Positions 8,908 to 17,628 are shown, counted from the stretch's first letter. The stretch is 64,000 nt of DNA from Microlunatus speluncae (GCF_009299835.1 NZ_VKCZ01000010.1:1-64000); one strand, 5' to 3'. Notes: a model not told the origin generated them from the letters alone. Translations and numbers: made by a program.

Positions 8908-10147
8908 GGGCAACCCAGGCCCGGCGGCAGACGGCGATCGTGAAGATCAGGATCGCGACGTTGCGGATCGCCAGCACCACGGTGCCGGCGATCATGCCCG
9001 GTGAGGTCTGCGGGTCGAGCATCCCCTGGTAGTACAGCACCGGGTAGATCAGGTGGGTCAGCACCGCCAGGGCCAGCACGGAGACGCCGAGCCGGTCCAG
9101 CAGTGGCTGATCACCCCGGTGCAGCACGCCGAGCGCCGCCACCGGGCCGCCGAGCCAGAGCAGGTACTGCGGGCTGAAGGTCTTGTTGGTGACGATCATG
9201 ATCGCGACGATCGCGATCAACAGCAGCCCGATCCCCAGCAGGCTCGGCTCGGCCACCCGGAAGGCCCGGACACAGAGGGCGATGATCACCGCCAGGCCGA
9301 GCACGGTCGCGACGTTGCTGACGATGATCATGATCTCGTTGCCGGGGCCGAACACCTCGAACGCCTGGAACTTCGACATCTCGATGGTCCAGGTGGTCGG
9401 GTCGGCCAGCCGGGCCAGCATCAGCGGCGTGGCCCAGACCGCCTCGATCTGCAGGCCACGGCCGGACTGCCAGCCGAGCGGTGAGATCAGCCGCTGCCAG
9501 CCGCCGGCGACCAGACTGATCAGGGCCAGCCCGAAGCCGGCCGCGGCGAAGCCGATCAGCGCCGGTCGGCGGCCCGCCTTCGGCGCGGCCAAGGCGGCGA
9601 TCAGCAGTGCCGGCCAGAGCTTGATCGCGGCCCCGATCCCGGTCAGCACGCCGGCCAGGGCCGGCACCCGGCGCAGCGCCAGCAGGGCGCCGCCGGCCAG
9701 CACGGCCGGGATCAGGTCGAATCGCAGGTAGGTCAGCGGGCCGACACAGACGACGAAGATCAGCCAGAAGTAGACCGCCCGGCCGGGCCGGTCACCGCCG
9801 GCCCGCCACAGCGCGATGGTGAAGGCCGCATCGATGATGATCATGAAGCCGATGTAGGCGACCACATAGCCGATCTCGTTGCCACCGGAGAGCAGGTAGG
9901 GGATCGACAGGATCCAGGTGACCGGCGTCGGATACTCGTAGAAGGTCTCGCTCAGGCCGACGTTGCCCAGGTTCGCGATCTTGGAGAAGTAGTAGCGGAC
10001 GTCGCCGGTGGCGATGAACTCGGCGACCAGCCAGATCCAGATCAGCAGCACCCGGCTGCCCAGCCAGAACGCGGCCAGCGCGATCGATGACAGCCGATCC
10101 TTTCCGGTCACGGGCTGCGGGTCGGTGACAGGGGCGGGTTCGGGCAC
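8891..10147 (-). CDS. GT87-like (DUF2029) polyprenol-phosphate mannosyltransferase-type membrane protein
   Basis: Polytopic membrane protein of 418 residues with about ten hydrophobic segments. The pattern of the GT-C superfamily is visible: an acidic residue after the first helix (LVAEFIATGDVRYYF), a conserved FDLIPA segment, and KTFSPQYLLWLGGP near the C-terminus, as in GT87/DUF2029 proteins that use polyprenol-phosphate mannose in cell-envelope glycan synthesis. The acceptor is unknown. GTG start with GGGAGAG upstream. Convergent with the binding-protein gene and divergent from the phosphodiester glycosidase. Confidence 0.8.
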   Translation of the reverse strand: MPEPAPVTDPQPVTGKDRLSSIALAAFWLGSRVLLIWIWLVAEFIATGDVRYYFSKIANLGNVGLSETFYEYPTPVTWILSIPYLLSGGNEIGYVVAYIGFMIIIDAAFTIALWRAGGDRPGRAVYFWLIFVVCVGPLTYLRFDLIPAVLAGGALLALRRVPALAGVLTGIGAAIKLWPALLIAALAAPKAGRRPALIGFAAAGFGLALISLVAGGWQRLISPLGWQSGRGLQIEAVWATPLMLARLADPTTWTIEMSKFQAFEVFGPGNEIMIIVSNVATVLGLAVIIALCVRAFRVAEPSLLGIGLLLIAIVAIMIVTNKTFSPQYLLWLGGPVAALGVLHRGDQPLLDRLGVSVLALAVLTHLIYPVLYYQGMLDPQTSPGMIAGTVVLAIRNVAILIFTIAVCRRAWVALRTAG

Positions 10148-10334
10148 GGCGTGAGCTCTCCCAGCTGGCGTACGGGCTCCCGCCGGCGACGGTCGGCGGT
10201 GAAGAGGAACGGCGCGAATCTACCAGGGGCGAGCGGTCCGGGAGTGATCGACGACCGGTCGTCCGACACCGATTCTTCGCCTGCGTTTCATCTTCGCCCC
10301 TCCCGTACCGTCAATGATCATGTGAGAATCAACC

Positions 10335-11576
10335 ATGGTCATCACTCGGGGACGTACCTTTCTTACCTTCGTGGTCTGCCTGGCCCTCGCGCTGGTGCTC
10401 GGCGCGCAGTCGGCGGCGGCCCGGCCGGCCGGATCGCTGCCGCTCGGCGACAGCGATCTGGTGGAGACGCGGACGGAGCGGACGATCGCGCCGGGGGTCA
10501 GGCTGACCACCATCGTGCGCGGCACCGAACCGGCCGATCCGGACGAGATCCTGACCACGCCGCGCGGGCCCTGGCAGGTCAGCCTGCTCACCATCGATCC
10601 GCGGCGGGCCACGGGTGAGCTGCGCGCCGTCACTGGGCCTGATCTGGCCCGGGTCGAGAAGACGTCGGTGCTGGCCGCCCAGTACGGCGCGCTGGCGGCG
10701 GTCAACGCCAGTTTCTTCACGTTCTCGGCCTCGGTGGAATATCCGGGCGACCCGGTCGGGCTCGGCGTCTACGACGGCAAGTTGCTCAGCGAGCCGACCC
10801 TCGACCCGGGGGAGGTCGGGGTGCTGCTCGACGCCGGCCGGCTGCGGGCGCAGTACGGCGCGTTCAGCTGGGCCGGGCACGTCCAGGCGCGCGGGCTGCG
10901 GGTCGGGTTGGAGGCGATCAACCATCCGCCGGTCGTCCCGGTCGGCTGTGAGCAACTGGCCGACCAGGCCGCCTGCCCGGCCGACGGTGACACGGTCGTG
11001 ATCACCCCGGAGTTCCGGGCCACGACGCCGACCGGTCCGGGCACCGAGCTGGTCCTCGATGCCAAGGGCTGCGTCCGGCACCGCTCCGACGACCAGCGGG
11101 GCGTCGCCCTCGGCAAGGGCGAGCTGGCGCTGCAGGCCACCGGTGCCGACGTCACCGCGCTGCGCCGGGTCTCGGGCTGCGTCGAGGTGGCCAGCGAGCT
11201 GCGCGACGAGGCCGGGAAGAAGGTGCGGCTCGGCGCCGACAGCCAGGCGGTCAACGGCCGGCAGCGGCTGCTCCGCGACGGCGTCTCGGTGGTGCCGCCG
11301 GTGAACAACTCCTTCTTCGCCCGCAACCCGCGCACCTTCATCGGGTCGAAGCGGTCCGGTGAGCTGGTGCTCGGCGTGATCGACGGTCGCCGGGTGACCA
11401 GCGTCGGCAGCACCCTGGACGAGACCGCCGCCGTGGCCAAGTCGCTCGGCCTGTGGAACTCGATCAACCTCGACGGCGGCGGCTCCTCGACCATGGTGGT
11501 CGACGGCGCGGTGATCAACACCGTCGCCGGCTCCGCCGAACGCGCCGTAGGCGACGCCCTCCTCTACCTCCCCTGA
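10335..11576 (+). CDS. Secreted phosphodiester glycosidase family protein (NAGPA domain)
   Basis: 413 residues. A Sec signal peptide (about 1-30, cleavage after SAAARPA) is followed by a domain ending in the signature of the phosphodiester glycosidase family: SLGLWNSINLDGGGSSTMV, then a short AVGDALLYLP tail. The family includes the mammalian uncovering enzyme, which removes GlcNAc from GlcNAc-1-phospho groups, and bacterial proteins acting on phosphodiester-linked sugars of the envelope. Nearby GlcNAc-type uptake genes make an envelope or glycan substrate plausible, but this is only context. Start ATG at 10335; TACCGT about 30 bp upstream could be a -10. Confidence 0.85.
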   Translation: MVITRGRTFLTFVVCLALALVLGAQSAAARPAGSLPLGDSDLVETRTERTIAPGVRLTTIVRGTEPADPDEILTTPRGPWQVSLLTIDPRRATGELRAVTGPDLARVEKTSVLAAQYGALAAVNASFFTFSASVEYPGDPVGLGVYDGKLLSEPTLDPGEVGVLLDAGRLRAQYGAFSWAGHVQARGLRVGLEAINHPPVVPVGCEQLADQAACPADGDTVVITPEFRATTPTGPGTELVLDAKGCVRHRSDDQRGVALGKGELALQATGADVTALRRVSGCVEVASELRDEAGKKVRLGADSQAVNGRQRLLRDGVSVVPPVNNSFFARNPRTFIGSKRSGELVLGVIDGRRVTSVGSTLDETAAVAKSLGLWNSINLDGGGSSTMVVDGAVINTVAGSAERAVGDALLYLP

Positions 11577-11587
11577 GAACCCCCAAA

Positions 11588-11645
11588 CCCCGAGTTGTCA
11601 GAACGAGGGGACGCTATAGCGGTCCCTCGTTCTGACAAGTTGGGG
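11588..11645. terminator. Long palindrome between convergent genes; bidirectional terminator / repeat element
   Basis: A 58-bp near-palindrome. Perfect 15-bp arms (TTGTCAGAACGAGGG / CCCTCGTTCTGACAA) are flanked by imperfect CCCCGAG / GTTGGGG ends, and the centre contains a second palindrome, CGCTATAGCG. It lies in the only gap between the glycosidase (+) and ABC permease (-) stops. A related TTGTCAGAA...TTCTGACAA hairpin occupies the convergent junction at 47927-47980, so this may be a repeat family serving as a terminator. Confidence 0.75.
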
Positions 11646-11661
11646 TTGGAGTTGGGGTTGG

Positions 11662-12471
11662 TTAGTGGGAGACGCGGCGGGGGAAGAGCCAGCGGCCCCA
11701 GAGGTAGCCGCCGAGCAAGATCACCAGGCACCAGCCGAGGGCCCACCAGGGTTGGGCGCCGAGCTCGGTGCCCATCAGCAGACCGCGGATGGTCTCGATG
11801 ATCGGGGTCAGCGGCTGGTTCTCGGCGAAGGCCCGGAGCCAGACCGGCATCGTCTCGACCGGGACGAACGCGCTGGAGACGTACGGCAGGAAGAGCAGCC
11901 CGAAGCCGTAGCCGCTGGCGGCGCCGGGGGTCCGGGCGAGCAGGCCGAGCACGGCGAAGATCCAGGTGATCGCCAGGATGTAGAAGGCGATCAGGCCGAA
12001 GGCGGCGAGCCATCCGATCGGGTCGGCCGCCGGCCGGAAGCCGATCAGCAGCGCGACGGCGAAGACCACCAAGGTGGCGACCAGGTTGCGCAGCAGGCTG
12101 GCGATCGCGTGCCCGGTGATCACCGCCGAGGCGCGGAGCGGCATGGTGCGGAACCGGTTGATGATGCCCTCGGTCATGTCGGTGGTGACGCTGACCGCGG
12201 TGCTGCTGGCGCCGAAGCCGGCACAGGTGAGGATGATCCCGGGCACCACGTAGTTGACGTAGTCGCCGCCGGTCTGGATCGCCCCGCCGAAGACGAAGGT
12301 GAACATCAACATCAGGATCACCGGCAGGGCGATCGCCATCAGCAGCGCGTCCACCTCGCGCAGCGAGTGCTTCACGCTGCGACCGATGAAGGCCAGGTTG
12401 GTGGTCAGCGCGGTCGGCACGGCCCGCGGGGGCGGCACGGTCAGGCCGGAGGACATCGGGATGGTCGTCAT
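11662..12471 (-). CDS. ABC-2 type transporter permease (DrrB-like)
   Basis: 269 residues, six predicted membrane segments of the ABC-2 family. The conserved region LPYVSSAFVPVETMPVWL followed by FAENQPLTPIIETIRGLL is typical of daunorubicin-resistance-type exporters. It overlaps the ATPase gene by four bases (ATGA), forming one operon with it, and would make the membrane channel of a drug or lipid exporter. Confidence 0.88.
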   Translation of the reverse strand: MTTIPMSSGLTVPPPRAVPTALTTNLAFIGRSVKHSLREVDALLMAIALPVILMLMFTFVFGGAIQTGGDYVNYVVPGIILTCAGFGASSTAVSVTTDMTEGIINRFRTMPLRASAVITGHAIASLLRNLVATLVVFAVALLIGFRPAADPIGWLAAFGLIAFYILAITWIFAVLGLLARTPGAASGYGFGLLFLPYVSSAFVPVETMPVWLRAFAENQPLTPIIETIRGLLMGTELGAQPWWALGWCLVILLGGYLWGRWLFPRRVSH

Positions 12472-13370
12472 CGGGCCAGCTCCATTCGATCATGGTCGGA
12501 CGTCTCGGCCGGCCCGGTCAGGGCGAGGAAGACGTCGTCCAGGGTGGGTTTGCGGATGATCACCTGAGCCTCCGGGTACGCGGAGCGGTCGAGGCCGGCC
12601 AGCACCGTCTGCAGGTCGTCGATGGTGCCGTCGGTGGGATGCTCGGCGAGCAGCCGGCCGGACGGATCGCGCAGCTCGACCAGCTCGGTGCCGATCTGCG
12701 CTTTGAGCTCGGCGGCCGACCCCTCGGCGACCACCAGGCCGTCGTTGATCACCGCGATCCGGTCGGCCAACTGGTCGGCCTCCTCCAGATACTGGGTGGT
12801 CAGGAAGATCGTCGTGCCGACGCCGACCAGATCCCGGATGGACTGCCAGAGCGACTGCCGGCTCCGGGTGTCCAGGCCGGTGGTCGGCTCGTCCAGGAAC
12901 AGCACCGGCGGCGCGGTGATCAGGCTGAGGGCCAGGTCCAGCCGGCGGCGCATGCCGCCGGAGTAGGTCTTCACCCGCCGCCGGCCGGCGTCCGACAGGT
13001 CGAAATCGGCCAGCAGTTCGGCCGCCCGGCGCCGGGCGTCGGCGGCACTCAGGCCGGAGAGCCGGCTCATCAGCACCAGGTTCTCGGTCCCGGTGAGCAG
13101 CTCGTCCACGGCCGCGTACTGGCCGGTCAGGCTGATCGACCGGCGCACCATGGCCGCGTCGGCCACGACGTCGTGACCGAGGATCGTCGCCCGGCCGCCG
13201 CTCGGCGGGATCAGGGTGCTCAGGATGTTGATCAAGGTCGTCTTGCCGGCGCCGTTGGGGCCGAGCAGGGCGAAGATCGTGCCAGTCGGCACGGTCAGGT
13301 CGATCCCGGCCAGCACCTGTTGCTTGCCGTAGGACTTGGTGAGGCCGGAGATCTGCACGGCAGTGGTCAT
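12468..13370 (-). CDS. ABC transporter ATP-binding protein (DrrA-like)
   Basis: 300 residues. Walker A GPNGAGKTT (about 38-46), signature YSGGMRRRLDLA (about 137-148), Walker B LFLDEPTTGLD (about 157-167), and a C-terminal regulatory extension as in daunorubicin-resistance ATPases. I chose ATG 13370 (MTTAVQISGL); upstream in-frame codons run into the operator region. First gene of the exporter operon, divergent from a TetR regulator that probably controls it. Confidence 0.92.
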   Translation of the reverse strand: MTTAVQISGLTKSYGKQQVLAGIDLTVPTGTIFALLGPNGAGKTTLINILSTLIPPSGGRATILGHDVVADAAMVRRSISLTGQYAAVDELLTGTENLVLMSRLSGLSAADARRRAAELLADFDLSDAGRRRVKTYSGGMRRRLDLALSLITAPPVLFLDEPTTGLDTRSRQSLWQSIRDLVGVGTTIFLTTQYLEEADQLADRIAVINDGLVVAEGSAAELKAQIGTELVELRDPSGRLLAEHPTDGTIDDLQTVLAGLDRSAYPEAQVIIRKPTLDDVFLALTGPAETSDHDRMELAR

Positions 13371-13383
13371 CGCGGTACTCCTA

Positions 13384-13436
13384 ACTGTGTATGACGTACG
13401 CAGCGTACCATATAAACAGTATGCGACACACACAGT
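13384..13436. promoter_or_regulatory. Probable TetR operator in the divergent exporter / regulator promoter
   Basis: A perfect palindrome GTACGCAGCGTAC (13396-13408) has the size and shape of TetR-family operators. It sits within a wider inverted pair, ACTGTGT (13384-13390) and ACACAGT (13430-13436). The site is immediately upstream of the ATPase gene and between it and the TetR gene. Confidence 0.65.
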
Positions 13437-13501
13437 CGATCGACCGGACGCTACGATGACCCGGAGTCGGGGCCGATCAGGGAGTTGGCGGAGGAGGCTG
13501 G

Positions 13502-14491
13502 ATGACCGATCCGGTGGAGCAGGGACTGCCGCGGGCCGTGGCGATGGCCTGGGGCATCGCGGCCAACCCGCAACGCGGGCCGAAGCGCGAGCTGAGCCAC
13601 GAACTGATCGTCGAGGCCGCGATCGGGATCGCCGATGCCGAAGGGCTGGCCGCGGTGACCATGAGCAAGGTCGCGTCGTCGCTCGGCTTCACCACCATGT
13701 CCCTCTACCGCTACGTCACCAGCAAGGACGACCTGCTGGTGCTGATGGCCGACGCCGCATCCGAGGTCTCCCACCCGGAGGACGACTGGGGGCCGGACTG
13801 GCGCGGCAACGTCTGGGACTGGGCCACCCTGGTCCGCGGTGTCTATCGCGACCACTCGTGGCTGCTGGAGATCAGCCGCACGCCGACGATGTTGATGACC
13901 CCGAAGACCATGGCGATCGTCGACCTCGGCCTGCGGGCGCTGCGACCGGCGGCGCTCGGCCGGCCCGATAAACTCTCGTTGATCATGGTCGTCAGCATGT
14001 ACGTGCGGAGCTTCTGCGAGCTGGAGCAGGAGGTCGCCGCCGAATACATCGAGCTGGCCAAGGACGCCTGGGCCGCCGACTCGCAGGCCGGGGCGCTGCG
14101 CGAGCTGGTGACCGCGGAACGGTTCCCCGACCTCCAACCGCTGATCGAGTCGGGCGCCTACTTCGGTACCTCCGAGCCGGAGCTGGAGGACGTCGACTTC
14201 CGGTTCGGTCTGGATCGCCTGCTGGACGGGTTCGCCCGATATCTGGAGCAGCAGGGCGACCGCACCACCGAGGAGCCGCGGCCGGAGCCGGTGCCACCCG
14301 AGATCCCCGACTTCGCCCGGGACGAGGTGCGGCGGGACAAGGGGGTCCGGGCGGCCGCGGCCAAGCGGCGCGAGGCGGAGGCGAAGCGGCGCGATGCCGA
14401 GACGAAGGTGCGCGACACCGTCCAGAAGGAGCACGAGGCGATCGCCAAGGCGCTCGAGCGCGCGGCCAAGGCCGGCGCCCGCAACTCGTAG
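13502..14491 (+). CDS. TetR/AcrR family transcriptional regulator
   Basis: 329 residues. The N-terminal TetR helix-turn-helix is clear (about 24-75: LIVEAAIGIADAEGLAAVTM, then SSLGFTTMSLYRYVTSKDDL). A TetR_C-type ligand domain follows, and then a highly charged Ala/Arg/Glu/Lys C-terminal helix (about 255-325) that makes the protein longer than most TetR proteins (about 200). Ribosome-binding site GGAGGAGG. Divergent from the DrrAB-like exporter, which it probably represses through the palindrome at 13396-13408. The gene ends within an 18-bp tandem duplication. Confidence 0.92.
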   Translation: MTDPVEQGLPRAVAMAWGIAANPQRGPKRELSHELIVEAAIGIADAEGLAAVTMSKVASSLGFTTMSLYRYVTSKDDLLVLMADAASEVSHPEDDWGPDWRGNVWDWATLVRGVYRDHSWLLEISRTPTMLMTPKTMAIVDLGLRALRPAALGRPDKLSLIMVVSMYVRSFCELEQEVAAEYIELAKDAWAADSQAGALRELVTAERFPDLQPLIESGAYFGTSEPELEDVDFRFGLDRLLDGFARYLEQQGDRTTEEPRPEPVPPEIPDFARDEVRRDKGVRAAAAKRREAEAKRRDAETKVRDTVQKEHEAIAKALERAAKAGARNS

Positions 14492-14514
14492 CCAATCCGC
14501 AACTCGTAGCCAAT
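14479..14514 (+). repeat. 18-bp exact tandem duplication at the TetR stop codon
   Basis: CCGCAACTCGTAGCCAAT occurs twice head to tail (14479-14496 and 14497-14514). The first copy contains the TAG stop of the TetR gene. It looks like a recent slippage duplication without effect on the protein. Confidence 0.9.
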
Positions 14515-14595
14515 ATCGGGCCGTTGGCACTGGGCCGTGGTGATCATGACTGTCAGGCTGGTGCTCGCAGACGGCACCGGTGGCAGGGGAGCGCG

Positions 14596-15684
14596 ATGAG
14601 TCAGATCACTTACCAGTTCGAGTACGAGTCACGGCTCCGCTGCGCCTTCATCGGCGCCGGCGGGCACTCGTACCGCAATGTCTATCCGAGCTTCCAGTAC
14701 GCGCCGATCGACCTGGTCGCGGTCTGTGACCAGCAGGCGGATCGGGCCGCGACGTACGCCCGGATGTTCGGCGGCGGCAACTCCTACGATGATCATCACA
14801 AGATGCTGGAGCAGGAGCGCCCGGACGCCGTCTTTATTGTCACCTCCTATGACGAGGACGGCCGGGTCCAGGCGACCGACCTGGCGCTGGACTGCCTGGC
14901 CGCCGGAGTCCATGTCTGGATGGAGAAGCCGACCGCGGCCTCGGTCGCCGAGATCCGGCAGCTGCAGGCGGCGGCCGAGTCGAACGACCGGGTCGTGATG
15001 ACCGGGCTGAAGAAGATCTTCACGCCGGCGATGACCAAGGCGAAGTCGATCACCGAGTCCGAGGAGTTCGGCGGCATCACGTCGATCACCGTGCGGTATC
15101 CGCAGTCGCTGCCCGACCAGGAGGCGAAGCAGGATCCGCGTCGGCTGATCGGCTTTCTTGATCACATCTACCATCCGGGCGCGGTGCTGACCTACCTCGG
15201 CGGCAAGGCCACCCGCTTCAGCTACGAGCAGGATCCGGTGGCCGGCGGCTCGGTGTCGACCCTGCGGTTCGAGTCGGGCGCGATCGGATCGCTGCATCTG
15301 GCCGGCGGCGCGGCTTCGACCAGCCCGCTGGAGCGGGTCGAGGTGGTCGGCCGTGGTGCCAACCTGGTGATCGAGGACGGGGTCCGGCTGACCTACTACC
15401 GGCCCGGCGCCAAGCTCGGCTACGGCCGTTCCGGCAGCTATATCGTCGACGACGACGTGGCGCCGCTGATTTGGCAGCCGGAGCACTCGCTCGGTCAGCT
15501 GTACAACAAGAACCTGTTCTACCTCGGCTACGTCGCCGAGATCCTGCACTTCTGCGAAGCGGTGCAGAACGGGACGGCGCCGGTCAAGGGCACCCTCGAT
15601 CAGTCGTTGTCGATCATGCACCTGTTCGACGCCTACCGCCGCACCTCGCCGGGGCAGACCGTCGATCTTCCGTTGCCGGACTGA
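14596..15684 (+). CDS. Gfo/Idh/MocA family oxidoreductase
   Basis: 362 residues, NAD(P)-dependent dehydrogenase fold. The N-terminal Rossmann motif FIGAGGHSYRN (about 18-28) and the VHVWMEKPTAAS segment (about 104-115) with the conserved EKP lysine are diagnostic; the C-terminal half is the substrate and dimer domain. Substrate is probably a sugar or inositol derivative but cannot be named. Start ATG 14596 follows AGGGGAGCGCG. Stands alone between two unrelated regulator genes. Confidence 0.88.
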   Translation: MSQITYQFEYESRLRCAFIGAGGHSYRNVYPSFQYAPIDLVAVCDQQADRAATYARMFGGGNSYDDHHKMLEQERPDAVFIVTSYDEDGRVQATDLALDCLAAGVHVWMEKPTAASVAEIRQLQAAAESNDRVVMTGLKKIFTPAMTKAKSITESEEFGGITSITVRYPQSLPDQEAKQDPRRLIGFLDHIYHPGAVLTYLGGKATRFSYEQDPVAGGSVSTLRFESGAIGSLHLAGGAASTSPLERVEVVGRGANLVIEDGVRLTYYRPGAKLGYGRSGSYIVDDDVAPLIWQPEHSLGQLYNKNLFYLGYVAEILHFCEAVQNGTAPVKGTLDQSLSIMHLFDAYRRTSPGQTVDLPLPD

Positions 15685-15698
15685 GGCGCCGTCAGAGG

Positions 15699-15729
15699 TT
15701 TTGAACTGAACGGTCTAAAACTGTAGGCT
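15699..15729 (+). promoter_or_regulatory. Promoter and operator of the TetR gene; leaderless start
   Basis: TTGAAC (15701-15706), a 17-base spacer and TAGGCT (15724-15729) form a good -35/-10 pair; the ATG follows six bases later, so transcription probably starts at the start codon. The imperfect palindrome at 15699-15721 (TTTTGAAC...GTCTAAAA) covers the -35 and spacer and shares TGAACTGAnnnnnTCnAAAAC with the site before the MFS gene. Confidence 0.65.
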
Positions 15730-15735
15730 CGGCCC

Positions 15736-16308
15736 ATGGCTCGACCGCGCACCTTCGCCGAGGACCAAGCCGTCGAGGCCGCCATGATTGCGTTCTGGAC
15801 CGCCGGCTTCGAGGCCACCTCGACCGAGCACCTCTGTGCGGCGACCGGTCTCGGCCGGAGCAGCCTGTACAACACGTTCGGCAGCAAACGGGAGTTGTTC
15901 GAGAAGGCTCTCGACCGGTACGCCGACCAGGCGACCGGAGCCGCACTGGAGCTGTTCGACGGTGACCGGCCGATCAGGGAGAAGGTGCGGGACCTGCTGC
16001 TGGGGGCCGTCGATCCGGCTCCGGGCCGGCCGCCGGGCTGCCTGGTGGTCAACACGGCGGTCGAGCTCGGCCCATCGGATCCGGGCATTGCGCGGCTGCT
16101 CCGGCGTGATCGGCGCCGCTGGGTGGCCGGCCTGCGCACGGCCTTCGTCACGGCCCAGGCGGCCGGCGAGATCGAGCCGGGCGCCGATCCCGGTGCGCTG
16201 GCCGAATACGTCCATGCCGTGCTCGGCGGGATTCGGGTCGCCGCCCGGGCCGGTGCCCCGCGCCGTACCCGCGCGGCCATCGCGGAGACCGCGTTGACGG
16301 CGATCTGA
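15736..16308 (+). CDS. TetR/AcrR family regulator of the adjacent MFS exporter
   Basis: 190 residues. N-terminal helix-turn-helix of the TetR family: ATSTEHLCAATGLGRSSLYN then TFGSKRELFEKALDRY (about 29-65). The C-terminal part with PGCLVVNTAVELG is typical of the TetR_C-type subgroup controlling efflux and oxidoreductase genes. No Shine-Dalgarno is visible; a -10 six bases before the ATG implies a leaderless mRNA. Its own promoter and that of the next gene carry a shared operator-like sequence. Confidence 0.93.
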   Translation: MARPRTFAEDQAVEAAMIAFWTAGFEATSTEHLCAATGLGRSSLYNTFGSKRELFEKALDRYADQATGAALELFDGDRPIREKVRDLLLGAVDPAPGRPPGCLVVNTAVELGPSDPGIARLLRRDRRRWVAGLRTAFVTAQAAGEIEPGADPGALAEYVHAVLGGIRVAARAGAPRRTRAAIAETALTAI

Positions 16309-16346
16309 CCTGCACCTTCGTTCGGGCCAGCGTTGGGCTGACCACA

Positions 16347-16369
16347 TTCTGAACTGATTGATCCAAAAC
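16347..16369 (+). promoter_or_regulatory. Second operator-like site, before the MFS gene
   Basis: TTCTGAACTGA followed by TTGATCCAAAAC matches the site at 15699-15721 in most positions (TGAACTGA and TCnAAAAC conserved at the same spacing). It is 14 bp upstream of the MFS start, so the TetR protein probably represses both genes. Confidence 0.6.
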
Positions 16370-16383
16370 AAGGGAGATCTCCG

Positions 16384-17562
16384 ATGCCCCGAGCCGTGTA
16401 CGTCCTCGGACTGGCCATCTTCGCGCAGGGCACGTCCGAGTTGATGCTGGCCGGGCTGCTGCCCGAGCTCTCGACCGATCTCGGGGTCTCCATCCCGGCC
16501 GCGGGGCTGCTGATCTCCGCGTTCGCTCTGGGCATGTTGGTCGGTGCTCCGCTGCTGGCCGTGCTGACCGCGCGACGATCCCGGCAGGCGACGCTGTTGA
16601 TCTTGCTGGCGATCTTCGTGCTGGCCCACCTGGTCGCCGCGTTGACCTCGGACTACGGCGTGCTACTCGCCACCCGGGTTGTCGCGGCCTTCGTCTACGC
16701 GGGATTCTGGACGGTCGCCTCGGTAGCCGCGGTCGGCCTCGCCGGGCCGGCCGCCCGCGGCCGCGCGATGAGCATCGTCGCCGGTGGGCTCACCGTCGCC
16801 ACCGTGGTCGGGCTGCCGGCGGGCACGGCCCTGGCCCAGCACCTCGGCTGGCGAGCGGCCTTCTGGGCGGTCGCGGTCCTCTCGGCCGCAGCCATGATCA
16901 TGATCGTGCGGTCCATTCCCGGCGGCCGGCCCGCCGAGACCGGGTCGCTGCGGGACGAGCTGACCGCGATCCGCAATCCACGGCTCTGGCTGGCGTACGC
17001 GATCACCGCGGTGTCCACCGCGGCGCTGCTGGCGACGTTCAGCTATCTCGCGCCGTTGTTGATCGAGGCCACCGGCGTGCCCGCGAGCTGGGTGCCGCTG
17101 ATTCTCGGTCTCTACGGTGTCGGCTCGGTGATCGGGATCGCCGTCGGTGGCCGGTTCGCGGACCGCCGGCCGTTCGCCACGCTCGCGATCGCCATCGCGG
17201 GCGTGGCTGTGTGGTCGGCCGCCTTGGCGATCATGACCGGATCGATGGTGATCGCGATCCCGGCGATCGTGCTGCTCGGCGCCTTCGGGTTCGCCAGCAA
17301 CCCCGCGATCAACGCCCGGGTGTTCGGTCTGGCCGGCCGGGCGCCGACCCTGGCGGCGGCCTTCAACATCTCGGCCTTCAACCTGGGCATCACCCTCGGC
17401 CCCTATCTCGGCGGCCGGGTGCTGGAAGCCGGCGCCGGGTATTCCTTCGTGGCCGTGACCGGCGCGCTGCTCGCGGTGCTGGCGCTGGGTCTGGTGGCGC
17501 TGGCGCACCGGACGGAGCCGCGGCGACGGGCGGCCGGCCGGACCCTGCTGAGGGCGCGCTGA
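16384..17562 (+). CDS. MFS efflux transporter, Cmx/CmrA-like
   Basis: 392 residues with twelve predicted membrane segments. The N-terminus (AQGTSELMLAGLLPELSTDL) and LISAFALGMLVGAPLLAVLT are those of drug:H+ antiporters related to actinobacterial chloramphenicol exporters Cmx/CmrA. An Arg/Gly-rich tail ends the protein. Ribosome-binding site AGGGAG. Regulated with the upstream TetR gene. The actual drug is not predictable from sequence alone. Confidence 0.88.
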   Translation: MPRAVYVLGLAIFAQGTSELMLAGLLPELSTDLGVSIPAAGLLISAFALGMLVGAPLLAVLTARRSRQATLLILLAIFVLAHLVAALTSDYGVLLATRVVAAFVYAGFWTVASVAAVGLAGPAARGRAMSIVAGGLTVATVVGLPAGTALAQHLGWRAAFWAVAVLSAAAMIMIVRSIPGGRPAETGSLRDELTAIRNPRLWLAYAITAVSTAALLATFSYLAPLLIEATGVPASWVPLILGLYGVGSVIGIAVGGRFADRRPFATLAIAIAGVAVWSAALAIMTGSMVIAIPAIVLLGAFGFASNPAINARVFGLAGRAPTLAAAFNISAFNLGITLGPYLGGRVLEAGAGYSFVAVTGALLAVLALGLVALAHRTEPRRRAAGRTLLRAR

Positions 17563-17568
17563 CGCGGC

Positions 17569-17590
17569 AGCCAATTCGTGCCGATTGGCT
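17569..17590 (+). terminator. Short hairpin after the MFS gene
   Basis: AGCCAAT / ATTGGCT, 7-bp perfect arms with an eight-base loop, seven bases after the stop codon. No T-run follows, so it is a weak terminator candidate. Confidence 0.4.
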
Positions 17591-17628
17591 ATGGAGGGCT
17601 TGATTGTTGATCGCCAGAATGACTGTCC

